This document shows positions 11,228 through 21,263 of a DNA stretch of 64,000 nt, one piece after another; positions within the stretch are counted from its first letter, which is position 1, and every line of letters starts with the position of its first letter. Source of the DNA: Nicotiana tabacum (Eukaryota; Streptophyta; Magnoliopsida; Solanales; Solanaceae); NCBI RefSeq assembly GCF_000715075.1, contig NC_134090.1:45076792-45140791 (forward strand), read 5' to 3'. The position numbers and the translations under genes are program-made. The notes beneath the pieces were generated by a model. That model ran no database searches, was not told where the DNA came from, and saw only the letters and a program-made list of their open reading frames with translations.

Positions 11228-12190
11228 ATAAATATCTTAGTCTGATGAATCTTTCTCCTAAGATAAAACGCCCTAGTCTGATGAACTTTCTCTGAGGATT
11301 GAAATCTTAGTCTGATGAATCTTTCTCCTAAGATACCAAAAAAACCTAGTCTGATGAACTTTCTCCTAGGAACGAAATGTTAGTATAATAAATCTTTCTC
11401 CTAAGATAACAAAAAAAACCTAGTCTGATGAATCTTTCTCCTAGGATAAATGTCTTAGTCTGATGAATTTTCTCCTAAGATAGAAGACCTAGTCTGATGA
11501 ACTTTCTCCTAGGATCGAAATCTTAGTCTGATGAATCTTTCTCCAAAGATAACAAAAAAACCTAGTCTGATGAATCTTTCTCCTAGGATAAACGTCTAAG
11601 TCTGATGAATTTTCTCCCAAGATAGAAGACCTAATCTGATGAACTTTCTCCTAGGATAGAAATCTTAGTTTGATGAATCTTTCTCCTAAGATAACAAAAA
11701 AACCTAGTCAGATGAATCTTTCTCCTGAGGATAAACATCTTAGTCTGATGAATCTTTCTCCTAAGATAGAAGACCTAGTCTGATGAACTTTCTCCTAGGA
11801 TAGAAATCTTAGTCTGATGAATCTTTCTCCTAAGATAACAAAAATAGACCTAGTCTAATGAATTTTCTCCTAGGATCGAAGTTTTAGTCTGATGAATTTT
11901 TCTCCTAAGATAAAAGACCTAGTCTGATGAACTTTCTCCTAAGATAGAAAACTTAGTCTGATGAATCTTTCTCCTAAGATAACAAAAATGGACCTAGTCT
12001 GATGAATTTTCTCATAGGATCGAAATCTTAGTTTGATGATTTTTTCTCCTAAGATACCAAACAAAAAAATAAAAAAACAAAAAAAAAACATGTCTGATAA
12101 ACTTTCTCCTATGATAAACGTTTAAGTCTGATGAATCTTTCTCCTAAGATAGAAAACATAGACTAATGAATTTTCTCCTAGGATAAATTT
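11228..12190 (+). repeat. Tandem hairpin array 1 of G (about 26 units)
   Basis: Units of about 34-40 bp share the core GTCTGATGAATCTTTCTCC. Two unit types alternate almost strictly. One has arms TCTTAG and CTAAGA (8 bp in the first unit: TATCTTAG with CTAAGATA). The other has CCTAG and CTAGG. The central 15-17 bases, which would be the loop, are nearly constant, so the arms differ between types in a paired way. Linkers are AACAAAAAAA or GAAG. The array decays toward 12190. It lies in the 3' UTR of G. Confidence 0.93.
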
Positions 12191-12361
12191 TTAAAAAAAT
12201 AAGGGGGGGAAGTTTGGATTTGAAAAAAAAGGGTCAATTTTTAGTTTTCCTAAGTTATCAATCTTTAGTTTTCTTGAAATCAGGGGTCCCGCCTGGAGAA
12301 TAGGGTCAGCTTTTACTTTGGCAAGCTTAGTTTATAGTTTTTTGCAAGCTCAATCTCAAAT
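12191..12361 (+). other. Spacer with a purine run
   Basis: No gene is seen. There is a run AAGGGGGGGA at 12201-12210, which looks like a polypurine tract but is 1.3 kb from the LTR and not followed by an LTR start. Confidence 0.5.
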
Positions 12362-12650
12362 CTAGGAGACACACTTCCTAGTTTGTTTTTTTCGGATTTT
12401 ATTTCTTTAGGAGACGCACTTCCTAATTTTAGGTTAAAGGTTTTACCCCTAGAAGGCGTATTTCCTGGTCTGGGTCTTTCAGGTTATACTTTTTAGGAGA
12501 CGCACTTCATAGTTTTGTTCATTCAAGTTTTACCCTAGGAGACGCACTTCCTATTCTGGGTCATTCAGGTTTTTTTTAGCAGACGCATTTGCTAGTCGAA
12601 ATTTTCTTGGTTTTACTCATAGGAGACGAACATCCTAGTCGAGTCTTCAA
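12362..12650 (+). repeat. Tandem hairpin array 2 of G (about 7 units)
   Basis: Units carry the core GAGACGCACTT inside matching arms. CTAGGA pairs with TCCTAG (12362-12381), TTAGGA with TCCTAA (12407-12426), TAGGA with TCCTA (near 12535), and TAGCA with TGCTA (12577-12594). Period is roughly 45 bp and the linkers are T-rich. It is unrelated in sequence to array 1 but built the same way. Confidence 0.85.
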
Positions 12651-12760
12651 TTGCACCTTCATCAATAGCATAGGTGATTCATAGGTCTGCTAACAATTCA
12701 CAAATCTTCCTAGTGCAAACTGGGGCAGAAAAGTTTCTTTTGTTTTGTCTATTTTGTTGT

Positions 12761-12890
12761 AGTAACAGGCGCCCACCTGGAGAACGAGGGAATTCATTTC
12801 AAAGTTACTTCAAATTTTAAGTCAGTAGCAGGCGCCCACCTGGTGAACAAGGGAAGTCATTTCAGAATTCAATTCAAGTTAGAAGTTGCA
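12761..12890 (+). repeat. Tandem repeat 3 of G (two 63-bp units)
   Basis: CAGGCGCCCACCTGG starts at 12766 and again at 12829, each followed by a GAAC-AGGGAA-TCATTTCA segment. CAGG...CCTG can pair within the word. A diverged relative (CAGGGGTCCCGCCTGGAGAA) is near 12281. Confidence 0.8.
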
Positions 12891-13465
12891 GAAACTCGCG
12901 GCAAGAATGCGAGTCAATAGTCCGAGATGACCAACAGAAGTAGTCTCATTCCAGAATAAAAGAAAAAAAAAGAAGTGAATCCAAAATGCAGAAGCAGAGA
13001 AAGATGTGAACTGCTCAAGACGTGGCTGAAGTCACGAGCACGGCATGTCCGATTTTGATCCAAAGAAGCCACAGAAGAATGAATCAGCACCTGCAGCTAG
13101 CAAGCATCAAAGTTCAAATCAAAAGTCTGCATGGAGAACCATTCAAGACTCAAGATCAAGCTTCAGAAGACTTATAGATAGGAATCTTGTAACTCATAGC
13201 TGATAGACTTGTTTAGTTCTTTTAGATTTTGATTTTTGGTGTAATAACAGGACCGTGGAAACCTCTACGGAACAGTGCCTCACTCGGCTATCTCATCCTC
13301 TCCACACACTCCATCACTTCATTCATTTCTGAACTATGCGTGGCCTGATTCCTTTATAGCCAGAGATATGTAGGCAGCTCAGATACCAGGGCTTAGTCAC
13401 ATTCTCTTTTCTTTTAGTTTTTGGCCTCTAAATAAGGGTCGGGTCAAAAAACATGTCTCATCGTT
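12891..13465 (+). other. 3' UTR of G without repeats
   Basis: No reading frame or domain is seen. The motif GAGATATGTAGGCAGC near 13364 resembles GAGATACGTAGGCAAC in the leader of F (63281) and the reverse complement of ACATATCCC words in E (15617, 17565), so it is a recurring Ogre/Tat non-coding word. Confidence 0.5.
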
Positions 13466-13509
13466 CTTTGGCTGGAAACTGTTCGTGTTTTCAGTCAAAG
13501 AAGGACAGC
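13466..13509 (+). promoter_or_regulatory. PPT hairpin and polypurine tract of G
   Basis: The arm CTTTGGCTGGAAAC (13466-13479) pairs at 12 of 14 positions with GTTTTCAGTCAAAG (13487-13500) around a 7-base loop. The polypurine tract AAGGACAGC (13501-13509) follows without a gap and then the LTR starts. The hairpin therefore ends exactly where plus-strand priming is expected. Confidence 0.7.
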
Positions 13510-15613
13510 TGTAGCCATGTAATTTTTGATCTGCCACGTCTTCAAGCTCTATTAGCAGCTTCGCATATTTTATATATTTATTTGAGTTATTTGAATTTTT
13601 CAAGGATTCTAATATACTATTTTTATTGTTATTTTATTTAGTATTTAAAAAAATCGAAAAACATAAAAATAGTTTCAAGTCTATTTAATTTAAGGTTAAT
13701 TAGTACTTAATGTAGTAATACTATTTTCACCTATTTTTATCTATTTTTATTTTTATATAATCTTGAAAAATACCAAAAAATAGTTTCACAATATAATATT
13801 ATTTATTTTAATTAATTAGAGTTAGTTATGTATTTTATAGTATAGATTTTACATTATTTGTAAAAAAAAAAAAATTAATATTTTGGGTTGGAAAGGCCCA
13901 ATTTCGGATAGCCCAAAACATTAAGCCCAATACCCTTTACACCCAAATTAAAACCTTTTAAAACCCCTAATTCCTTACCCTAGAGATCAGCTGCCCACCC
14001 CTAAAAAATCAGCAGCAAATACACACAAAAAGAACCCAGCCGCACCCCACTTCTCTTCGGCATTCCCGCCGCAACTCCCAAAACACCAACGGCAGACCTA
14101 AGGCAATTCTAGCGGACTCCTCAAAAATGGAGATTTCTCAATCGTTGTTGGTCTCTAAATCAAGAAACAAGAGCCAATCTCTCGATCTCCTTGCTCTTTG
14201 ACAAACACGGAAAGAAGAAAACACAGACTTAAATAAAAAAAGAGAACAAAACCTTGTGTACTTATGCGTTCTATTTTTCATAGACGTGGTTTGCGATAAT
14301 CCCATGGCAGCTTGTTTCTGTATTAAACTATAAATATTTGAAAATCAAAATATTCCTTTATTTTAAAAAAATCAGTTGAGCTTAGTTCGGACAGAGTTCG
14401 AGTTCGAGGTTGCGTCGAGGTTTTTCGGTCCGGGTTTTAACTCATATATGGCTACTGTATTTGGAAAAGCTATCACCATTTGAGGTCAATTTTTTTCTCG
14501 GATTTTAAATTTCCTCTCTATATTGATCTTTGACGACGACGTTACTGTGCTTCTGGTTCTGTTGCATTGCATGACGAATCTTTCACTTTAATTGAAGTTA
14601 ATGTCATTTTTGTGTGTTTCTTACAAGAAATTTGGTTAAAAAACGATAAGAAGTTGGGGCATCTATTTGGGGTAGTTTCTGATTTGGATTTGAGACGAAA
14701 GAACCACTTAATAACAAGCAGTTGATCTTTGATTTTTTTTAGCTATTGAATTTGTTTTAAAGCTCTCATCCATTTATTCATTTGTTTATCTTATTTTGAA
14801 GAAATTGCACTTTAAGCGGTTATATTGCTCTTATTTATCTTGTTTGTCTTATTTTGAATCCGCTAGAAGCATGTTTAGGCCGCCCACGATGTTCGCGTAT
14901 CAAAATTACGGGTTCCAAAATTAAGACAAAAGTATGCGTTCGCACAACTTTGGGTGAAACAATCTTAATAATAATAAAATATTTTTAATTGTATACGCGT
15001 TCGCGTGACACGAGTACGATTTAAAAATGAATATTCATAGAAAATGCTTTTGGCGCAACTTCGTCTATCATCGTGATTGTGTACACGTTCGCGTGATATA
15101 ATTACGATTCTTTTAAAAATAAATCGAGGTATGCGTTCGCGCAACTTCGGCCAAATATTCTTAATATTAACAAAGCGTGATTAGTTATGTACACGTGCGT
15201 GACATGATTCTTGATGCGCCCATCGAAATGAGTACAAGTACGCGTAACTCGTTTTAGGATAATTTCTTAATTAAAAGCGGTAAAATGAAAAGCGCACATA
15301 GGTTCTAAAACACGTAATTAAACAATTTAATTAAGCCAGGTATGATTAAAGCGGTCGTGCTAAAACCACGGAACTCTGGAATGCCTAACACCTTCTCCCG
15401 GGTTAACAGAATTCCTTACCCGGTCTTCTGTGTTCGCAGACCATAAATAAGAGTCAATTTCCTCGATTTGGGATTTAAAATAAACTGGTAACTTGGGACA
15501 CCATATATTATCCCAAGTAGCGACTCTGACCTAATAAAATAATCTCATTTCGATTATTATCACTTTAATTGGAAAAACTCTCTGCCCCTTTTGGGTAAAA
15601 AGGAGGTGTGACA
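13510..15613 (+). repeat. 3' LTR of G (2.1 kb)
   Basis: The start TGTAGCCATGTAATTTTTG matches the start of LTR F (TGTGAGCACGTGATTTTTG). The end is AGGAGGTGTGACA. It contains AACACCTTCTCCCGGGTTAA (15388), also present in LTR F, and TAGCGACTCTG at 15518-15528, a one-mismatch copy of the family primer-binding site about 95 bp before the LTR end. It is about half the length of LTRs E and F, so it is a shorter variant or carries deletions. An A-rich run is at 13862-13875. Confidence 0.78.
14931..15250 (+). repeat. Degenerate GCGTTCGC dyad repeats in LTR G
   Basis: Three diverged units of about 95 bp alternate words such as TGCG-TT-CGCA (14935-14944), ACGCG-TT-CGCGT (14995-15006), CACG-TTCG-CGTG (15084-15095), TGCG-TTCG-CGCA (15132-15143) and CACG-TG-CGTG (15192-15201). 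Each is a dyad and the arms differ between words in matched fashion. Confidence 0.65.
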
Positions 15614-16269
15614 CCTACATATCCCTGGTATTACAGGAATCATGCCATGTGTAGTTCTGGACCCAACGGTGAATGCAGCCGATGGAATTGTTATAAGAAT
15701 GGTAGTAAGTTTCGAAAAAGGTTCTTTTGCGGAGTTATGAAGGCGAATCTGAGTTGTGACGGATGTATCACATGGCAGGCATCTGAACGGTCATAAAGTA
15801 GAGGCGTGTAATTGATGGGGATCAGTTACGTTTGAAATAATAGCAAGGTGTGAATGGTATGAGCGGAAAATGGAGCGAACGTTACTCTCATTTGAAGAAC
15901 AGTTACCTCTTGGATTTCCTGTTAAACTTAAAATACGATGCATGCAAGTGTATAGGTTACTGCGAAAATTGAAACATGATGCAAATTCCCTTTGGACCAT
16001 GAAGGTTGTCTTGGGACAAAGAGGATGATGTCCTCAGACCATGACGTCCTAGGCCATGAATCATGAGATAGGGGATTCGCAGGCCATGAAATGATGTTCT
16101 CGGGCCATGAAAATAAAGCCTTTGAACCATGACGCCCTTGAATAATGATGTGTAGTATTGAGAGATCCTCAGGCCATGACATGGTGTCTTCAGCCTATGA
16201 GGATGATGCCTTCAGACTATAACACCTTTGGACAAATTGGCTATACATCGGCCCATGAAATGCAGAGAC
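15614..16269 (-). repeat. 3' UTR of E with CCATGA repeats
   Basis: On the plus strand, from about 15998, GGCCATGA or GACCATGA recurs every 15-40 bases with GTCCTC or GTCTTC words between. Between 15614 and 15990 nothing is recognised except an ACATATCCC word at 15617 shared with 17565. Confidence 0.6.
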
Positions 16270-16955
16270 ATGATACCAAAGGTGAGAACAAGACAAAGCT
16301 TAGTCTTGTGCATAGTTTTGGGGCAGAGCTTAGCCCCGAGAGAAGAAGATAATGCAAAGTCTAGAATAGGGCAATAATTATGCAGAGGGAGACAAAGCTT
16401 AATCTCACAAGAAGGCAATGCTTAGCCTTATGCAAATATGGAGGCAGGGCTTAGCCTCATGCAAGACTTGATACAAGGCTTAGTCTCATGCAAAGAGAAG
16501 GCAATACTTAGCCTTATACAAATAAGGAGGCAGGGCTTAGCCTCATGCAAGATTTGAGACAGGGCTTAGTCTCATGCAAAGAGAAGGCAGTGCTTAGCCT
16601 TATGCATATAAGGAGGCAGGGCTTAGCCTCATGCAAGATTTGAGACAGGGCTTAGTCTCATGCAAAGAGAAGGCAATGCTTAGCCTTATGCAGGTATGGA
16701 GGCAAGGTTTAGCCTCATGCAAGATTAGAGACAGGGCTTAGTCTCATGCAAAGAGAAGGCAGTGCTTAGCCCTACGTAAATATGGAGGAAAGGCTTAGCC
16801 TCATACAATATTTGAGACAGGGCTTAGTCTCATGTAAAGAGAAGGAAATGCTTAGCCTTATGCAGATATGGAGGCGGGGCTTAGCCTCGTACAAGATTTG
16901 AGACAGGGCTTAGTCTCATGCAAAGAGAAGGGAATGCTTAGCCTTATGCAGTGAA
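16270..16955 (-). repeat. Tandem hairpin array of E, three stem classes
   Basis: A unit of about 87 bp contains three stem-loops with nearly the same loop (AGGGCTTA or ATGCTTA on the plus strand). The stems are GAGGC with GCCTC (for example 16441-16458), GAGAC with GTCTC (16556-16573) and AAGGC with GCCTT (16584-16601). The three-stem unit is repeated about six times, and shorter diverged copies with further stems (GGGGC with GCCCC near 16319) lie at the left. It occupies the 3' UTR of E. Confidence 0.92.
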
Positions 16956-17280
16956 CAAGTAACAGATAGGAGTAGAATATTTTTTAGCTGGAGATATATT
17001 TGCGTCTGATGGCCTGATTGTTATGAGGATAGTGACTTTGATATGTGTATATTTGTGAATACTCCCATTATGTTCACTATGCCTGCATCCAAAGAAAAAT
17101 CGTGAGTTTTTTGGGGGGAGATTGGTCTGTGCCCTTGTCCGCTTGCTTTGCTTTGCTCTATTCTGGAAGCCCTGTTTGAGTTACCCTAGGTAACACCTGA
17201 CGGCCATAGTCAAGTAAATCAGATGAACTAATGACTGTAACACTTTTAGAGACATTGTGGCTTCCTTGCATTAGAATTTA
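16956..17280. other. 3' UTR of E, nothing recognised
   Basis: No gene or repeat is seen. A G run (TTTTTTGGGGGGAGA near 17109) is in the wrong orientation to be this element's polypurine tract. Confidence 0.4.
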
Positions 17281-17288
17281 GAGGAGGA

Positions 17289-17493
17289 GAATTTTGAGGG
17301 TCCTCCTCAAAATTCTGCCCCAGTTTGATCCTTCGGTCATTCTGTGTGGAACGGAGTTTGTTGGATCTATCCCGGAATTTTGAGAATCCTTTTCAAAATT
17401 CTGCCCTAGTTACATAACCAATTTTTGATTGTCTAGCATATGATGGCATCAACTGGACTCGTTCCGGAATTTTGAGGGTCCTCCTCAAAATTC
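17289..17493. repeat. Three 27-bp palindromes in the 3' UTR of E
   Basis: GAATTTTGAGG-GTCCT-CCTCAAAATTC occurs at 17289-17315 and 17467-17493 as a perfect 11-bp inverted repeat. A variant at 17375-17401 has GAGAA and CCTTTTC in the inner stem. Each is followed by TGCCCCAGTT or TGCCCTAGTT, and they are about 90 bp apart. Confidence 0.85.
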
Positions 17494-17633
17494 TGCCCCA
17501 GTTTCTGGTTCTAAGGGAAATGAAGATTTTATTAAGATATGACCGAACCCACAGGGCTACTTACATATCCCCTCTTAAACGGGAATCAGGTCAAGTGCAG
17601 TTCAGTTACATCAGATGAATGACTGTAAACTAT

Positions 17634-18800
17634 CTAAACATAATATCTCTTAACTGCATCTGAATTGATAGGTTTTGGCCAAACTTCTCCATCCATTTCT
17701 ACAAGTATGAGTGTTCCTCCTGTTAGCCCCCAGTGAATGTAAGGACCTTGCCAGTTTGGTGAAAAATTTCCTTTAGCTTCATCCTAATGCGGGAAGATCC
17801 GCTTCAACACCAGCTGCCCCGGTGCGAATTGTCTTGGTCTAACACTTTTGTTGAAAGCTCTGGACATTCTGTTCTAATAAAACTTACCTTAACATACTAC
17901 GTTCATTCTTTTAACGTCTATGAGGGCTAGTTGCTCATAACGGCTCCTTATCCATTCTGCATCGTTGAGTTCGGCTTCTTGTATGATCCTTAAAGAAGGG
18001 ATTTCTACTTCTGTTAGAATGACGGCTTTGGTACCATAAACCAGTAAATAGGGAGTTGCACTAGTTGATGGGCGGACTGTGGTACGGTATCCCAATAAGG
18101 CAAATGGTAACTTCTTATGCCATTGTTTGTGATTTTCTACCATCTTTCTTAGTATCTTCTTGATGTTCTTATTGGCAGCTTCCACAGCTCCGTTCATTTA
18201 AGGCATGTATGTTATAGAGTTTTTGTTCTTGATTTTGAAGGTTTCACACATGGCTTTCATCAGGTCACTGTTGAGATTGGTGGCATTATCAGTGATAATG
18301 GACTCTGGAACCTCAAATCGGCAAACAATATGATCCTTGACAAAATCTGCGATGACTTTATTGGTTACAGCTTTGTAGGATGCAACCTCTACCCATTTTG
18401 TGAAGTAATCGATGGCCACTAAAATGAACTGGTGCCCGTTAGAAGTAGTGGGCTCAATTGGACCGATGACATCCATTCCCCAGGCAGCAAAAGATCAAGG
18501 TGCACTTGTTACATTGAGCTCATTCGATGGTACCTCTATCATGTCTGCATGTACCTAGCATTGGTGGCATTTCTGGACGTACCTGATGCAATCTGTTTCC
18601 ATGGTCATCCATAAATATCCAACTCTGAGTATCTTTTTGGCTAGAACAAAACCATTCATATGGTCCGCAAGTTCCGGCATGTATCACTTCAAGCAATCTG
18701 GAAGCCTCATTTGTGTCAACACACCTTAACAACCCCAGATCAGGAGTTCTTCTATACAAGGTCCCTCCGCTTTGGAAGAAGTAATTGGACAACCTCCGCA
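17634..18800 (-). pseudogene. Integrase of element E (broken)
   Basis: The N-terminal zinc-binding region starts near 18800 (EVIHAGTCGP), then loses frame. The catalytic core restarts at 18476 with MDVIGPIEPT, IDYFTKWVE and IITDNATNLNS, supplying the first two acidic residues, and continues past a stop at 18198-18200 (a Gln codon turned TAA) to MNGAVEAANKNIKKI, which carries the Glu. The C-terminal part ends NSDAVKRYYV at the stop 17634-17636, after several more stops. The normal product would insert element cDNA into the genome in the nucleus. The stops and frameshift make it inactive. Confidence 0.9.
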
Positions 18801-18899
18801 GTGTGTGTTTCTGAGTATGGTTTGTATGTTCTGGGTATTCTCCTTTTGCCAAGTATTCTTTGATGTAATGGAACCAAGGTTTTCCATTCATTTCTTCTT

Positions 18900-20018
18900 C
18901 AACATGTGCACAGTAAGCCGGTTGATTATGGATCCTCGCCGGGATGGGATTGATAAAATTCTTATCTGGATGTTGTATCATTGATGACAAGGTGGCTAGT
19001 GCATCTACAAATTCATTTTGAATTCTGGGTACATGTTTGAATACTATCTTTGTGAACCTCTTCATCAATTCCTATACATGATACAAGTATGGTAGTATCT
19101 TGGTGTTTTTTGTAGCCCATTCTCCTTGAACCTGATGTACCAGAAGATCCGAATCGCCAATTACCAGCAATTCTTGTATATTCATATTGATGGCCAGATT
19201 GAGCCCCATGATGCAAGCCTCATATTCTACCATATTGTTGGTGCACAAAAACCTAAGCTTCATGGAGACCGGGGTAATGTTGACCTGTTTCTGATACCAA
19301 AACTTCTTCAATGCCCACTCCTTTGAAGTTTGCAGTCCCATCAAAGAACATTCTCCAACCGTCATAGGCTTCAGCAATGTCCTCTTCTATGAACGATAAC
19401 TTCTTCATCAAGAAAATACGTTTTGAATGGTTCGTATTCTCCTCCTACAGGATTCTCAGCAAGATGGTCTACCAATGCTTGTCCTTTGACCGCCTTTTGA
19501 GTTACATAGATTATATCGAACTCAGTTAACAATATCTGCCACTTGGCTAACTTTCCGGGTGGCATGGGCTTCTGAAAGATGTACTTCAGACGGTCCATCC
19601 TGGATATGAGGTATGTGGTATAGGCATAGAAGTAATGCCTCAATTTCTGAGTTGTCCAGGTCAAAGCACAGCTAGTGCGTTCCAGTAGAGAGTATCGTGC
19701 TTCATAAGGTGTGAACTTCTTACTCAGGTAGTATATGGCTTGATCCTTTCTTCCCGTCTCATCATGTTGTCCCAAAACACATCTGAAAGCTCCATCTAAT
19801 ACGGATAGATAGAGTAGAAAAGGTCTCCTAGGTTCAGGTGGGACTAGGACTGGCAGTGTAGACATGTATTCCTTGATTTTATCAAAAGCCTTCTGACAGT
19901 CCTCGGTCCAACTGGTTTCAGCATCTTTCCTCAACATTTTGAAGATGGGTTCACGTATTACCGTGGACTGTGCTATGGAGCGGCTGATGTAGCTGAGGCA
20001 TCCTAGGAAGCTCATCAC
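18900..20018 (-). pseudogene. RT connection and RNase H of element E (broken)
   Basis: Frames from 20018 read MMSFLGCLSYISRSIAQST, then the conserved YLSVLDGAF and GQHDETGR of the connection/RNase H region. A second RNase H-like part (19377-18900) has CTNNMVEYEACIMGLN, LLVIGDSDLLVHQVQG and FVDALATLSSM, the Asp/Glu-containing motifs of the archaeal-type second RNase H known in Tat/Ogre elements. Frameshifts occur near 19371 and 19070. It would degrade the RNA strand during reverse transcription. Confidence 0.85.
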
Positions 20019-20074
20019 GTTCTTTTTGCTCTTTGGTGGTGGTAATTCTTGGATAGCCTTAACTTTGGACTAGT

Positions 20075-21037
20075 TTAACTCGATTCCTTGGTGGCTGACA
20101 ATGAATCCCAATAGCTTGCCTGCAGTAGCCTGAATGCACATTTTGCGGGGTTCAATTTTAGATTATACCTCCTTAGCCTATCAAAGAATTTTCTCAAGTC
20201 TGCTATGTGATATGTGGCCCTCTTGGATTTGATGATGACACCATCAACATACACCTCTATTTCCTTGTGTATCATATCATGGAAGATGGTTTCCATGGCT
20301 CTCACGTAAGTAGCCCCAACATTCTTTAGATCGAATGGCATGATCTTGTAGCAGTACACTCCCCACGATGTAATGAAAGTTGTTTTCTCTGTGTCTTCTT
20401 CGTCCATCCAAATCTGGTGATAACCCGCGAAGCAATCTACAAAGGATTGGAGTTCATGCTTAGCGCAATTGTCAATTAGGATATGTATATTTGGCATTGG
20501 GAAATCGTCCTTGGGACTTGCTCTGTTTAAATCCCGATAGTAAACACATACCTTGACGTTCCCATCTTTCTTCAAAACCAGTACAATGTTGGCTAACCAA
20601 GTTGGGTACTCAACTACCCTGAGGACTTTGGCTTTAATCTGCTTAGTGACTTCCTCCTTGATTTTCAAACTCATGTCTAGTTTGAATTTTCTGAGTTTCT
20701 GCTTCTCTGGCGGACACATTGGGTTGGTAGGAAACTTGTGAGCCACTATGGATGTGCTCAGACCGGTCATGTCGTCATATGACCATGCAAAAATATCCTC
20801 ATATTCTTTCAGGAAACGAGTATACTCTTCCTTTTCTGACGGTGATAGGTGAATGCTTATGCGAGTCTCTTTGACGGTTTCGGGATCTCCCAAATTGATT
20901 GCTTCGGTTTCATCCAGATTGGACATAGGTTTGTTCTCAAAATTTTCAACTTCTCTGACAACTTCCTCAGGTATTTCATCCTCTTCTTCTGAGTCACTAT
21001 CCTTATATTGCGTTGTCTCATTACATGTCACAGTCAT
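20075..21037 (-). pseudogene. Reverse transcriptase of element E (dead active site)
   Basis: The frame from ATG 21037 is open for 320 codons. It begins with an acidic stretch (residues 12-30), followed by RT motifs: PTWLANIVLVLKKDG, CVYYRDLNRASPKDDFP, SFVDCFAGYHQIWM (first catalytic Asp near residue 201 present) and TYVRAMETIFHD. The catalytic tetrad reads YVDG at residues 263-266 where YVDD is expected (20240-20245), so the polymerase is inactive. MPFDLKNVGAT also departs from the usual MPFGLKNAGAT. Frame is lost after residue 300. It would make element cDNA. Confidence 0.93.
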
Positions 21038-21263
21038 CCGTTTATCAGGAAAAGTAATAATAACGTTGTAGAAAAAAATGTGAAAGATAATAATGAATAC
21101 TAAATAGCAATGCCTTGATTAAAATTTGAAAATATCCAAAATAGGTACGGCTCGATGACTCCAGCAATTATTTTGAAATAAAATGCGTCTTTAAAAACAA
21201 AACTTCTGAAAATATCTTAAATGCCTAGCATGGCTATTAAAACAAGTCAGGCTGATTGCCAAG
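21038..21263 (-). other. Spacer between gag-protease and RT ORFs of E
   Basis: On the minus strand the gag-protease frame ends with RVPG and a TAG at 21264-21266, and RT restarts at ATG 21037. The 226 bases between are AT-rich with stops in all frames. In Ogre-type elements this position holds an intron whose removal fuses the frames. A pyrimidine tract (TTTTTTTCTAC) lies near the RT side, but no perfect splice acceptor is visible. Confidence 0.5.

Larger units (their letters stand above)
11228..15613 (+). mobile_element. Element G: 3' end of an Ogre/Tat-like retrotransposon
   Basis: This partial element consists of a 3' UTR packed with tandem repeats, a hairpin plus polypurine tract, and an LTR. 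The LTR end resembles that of F, including TGGGACACC, a GCGACTCTG word and the final AGGAGGTGTGACA. Coding regions and the 5' end are absent; element A's right LTR directly abuts the first array, so A or a recombination involving A removed or displaced them. Repeat-rich hypervariable 3' UTRs are known for Ogre/Tat elements. Confidence 0.7.

Noticed and set aside
11228..12190. CRISPR-like regular array of palindromic repeats
   Set aside because: The units are contiguous with short low-complexity linkers rather than unique spacers, there are no cas genes, and the context is plant retrotransposons.
11228..12190. Hammerhead ribozyme, because CTGATGA and GAAA occur in each unit
   Set aside because: The bases between CTGATGA and GAAA do not form a usable stem II, and the stem I/III geometry with the GTC site does not close. 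The match is to short words only.
12201..12210. G-rich purine run as a second polypurine tract of G
   Set aside because: It is not followed by an LTR start, and the PPT at 13501-13509 fits much better.
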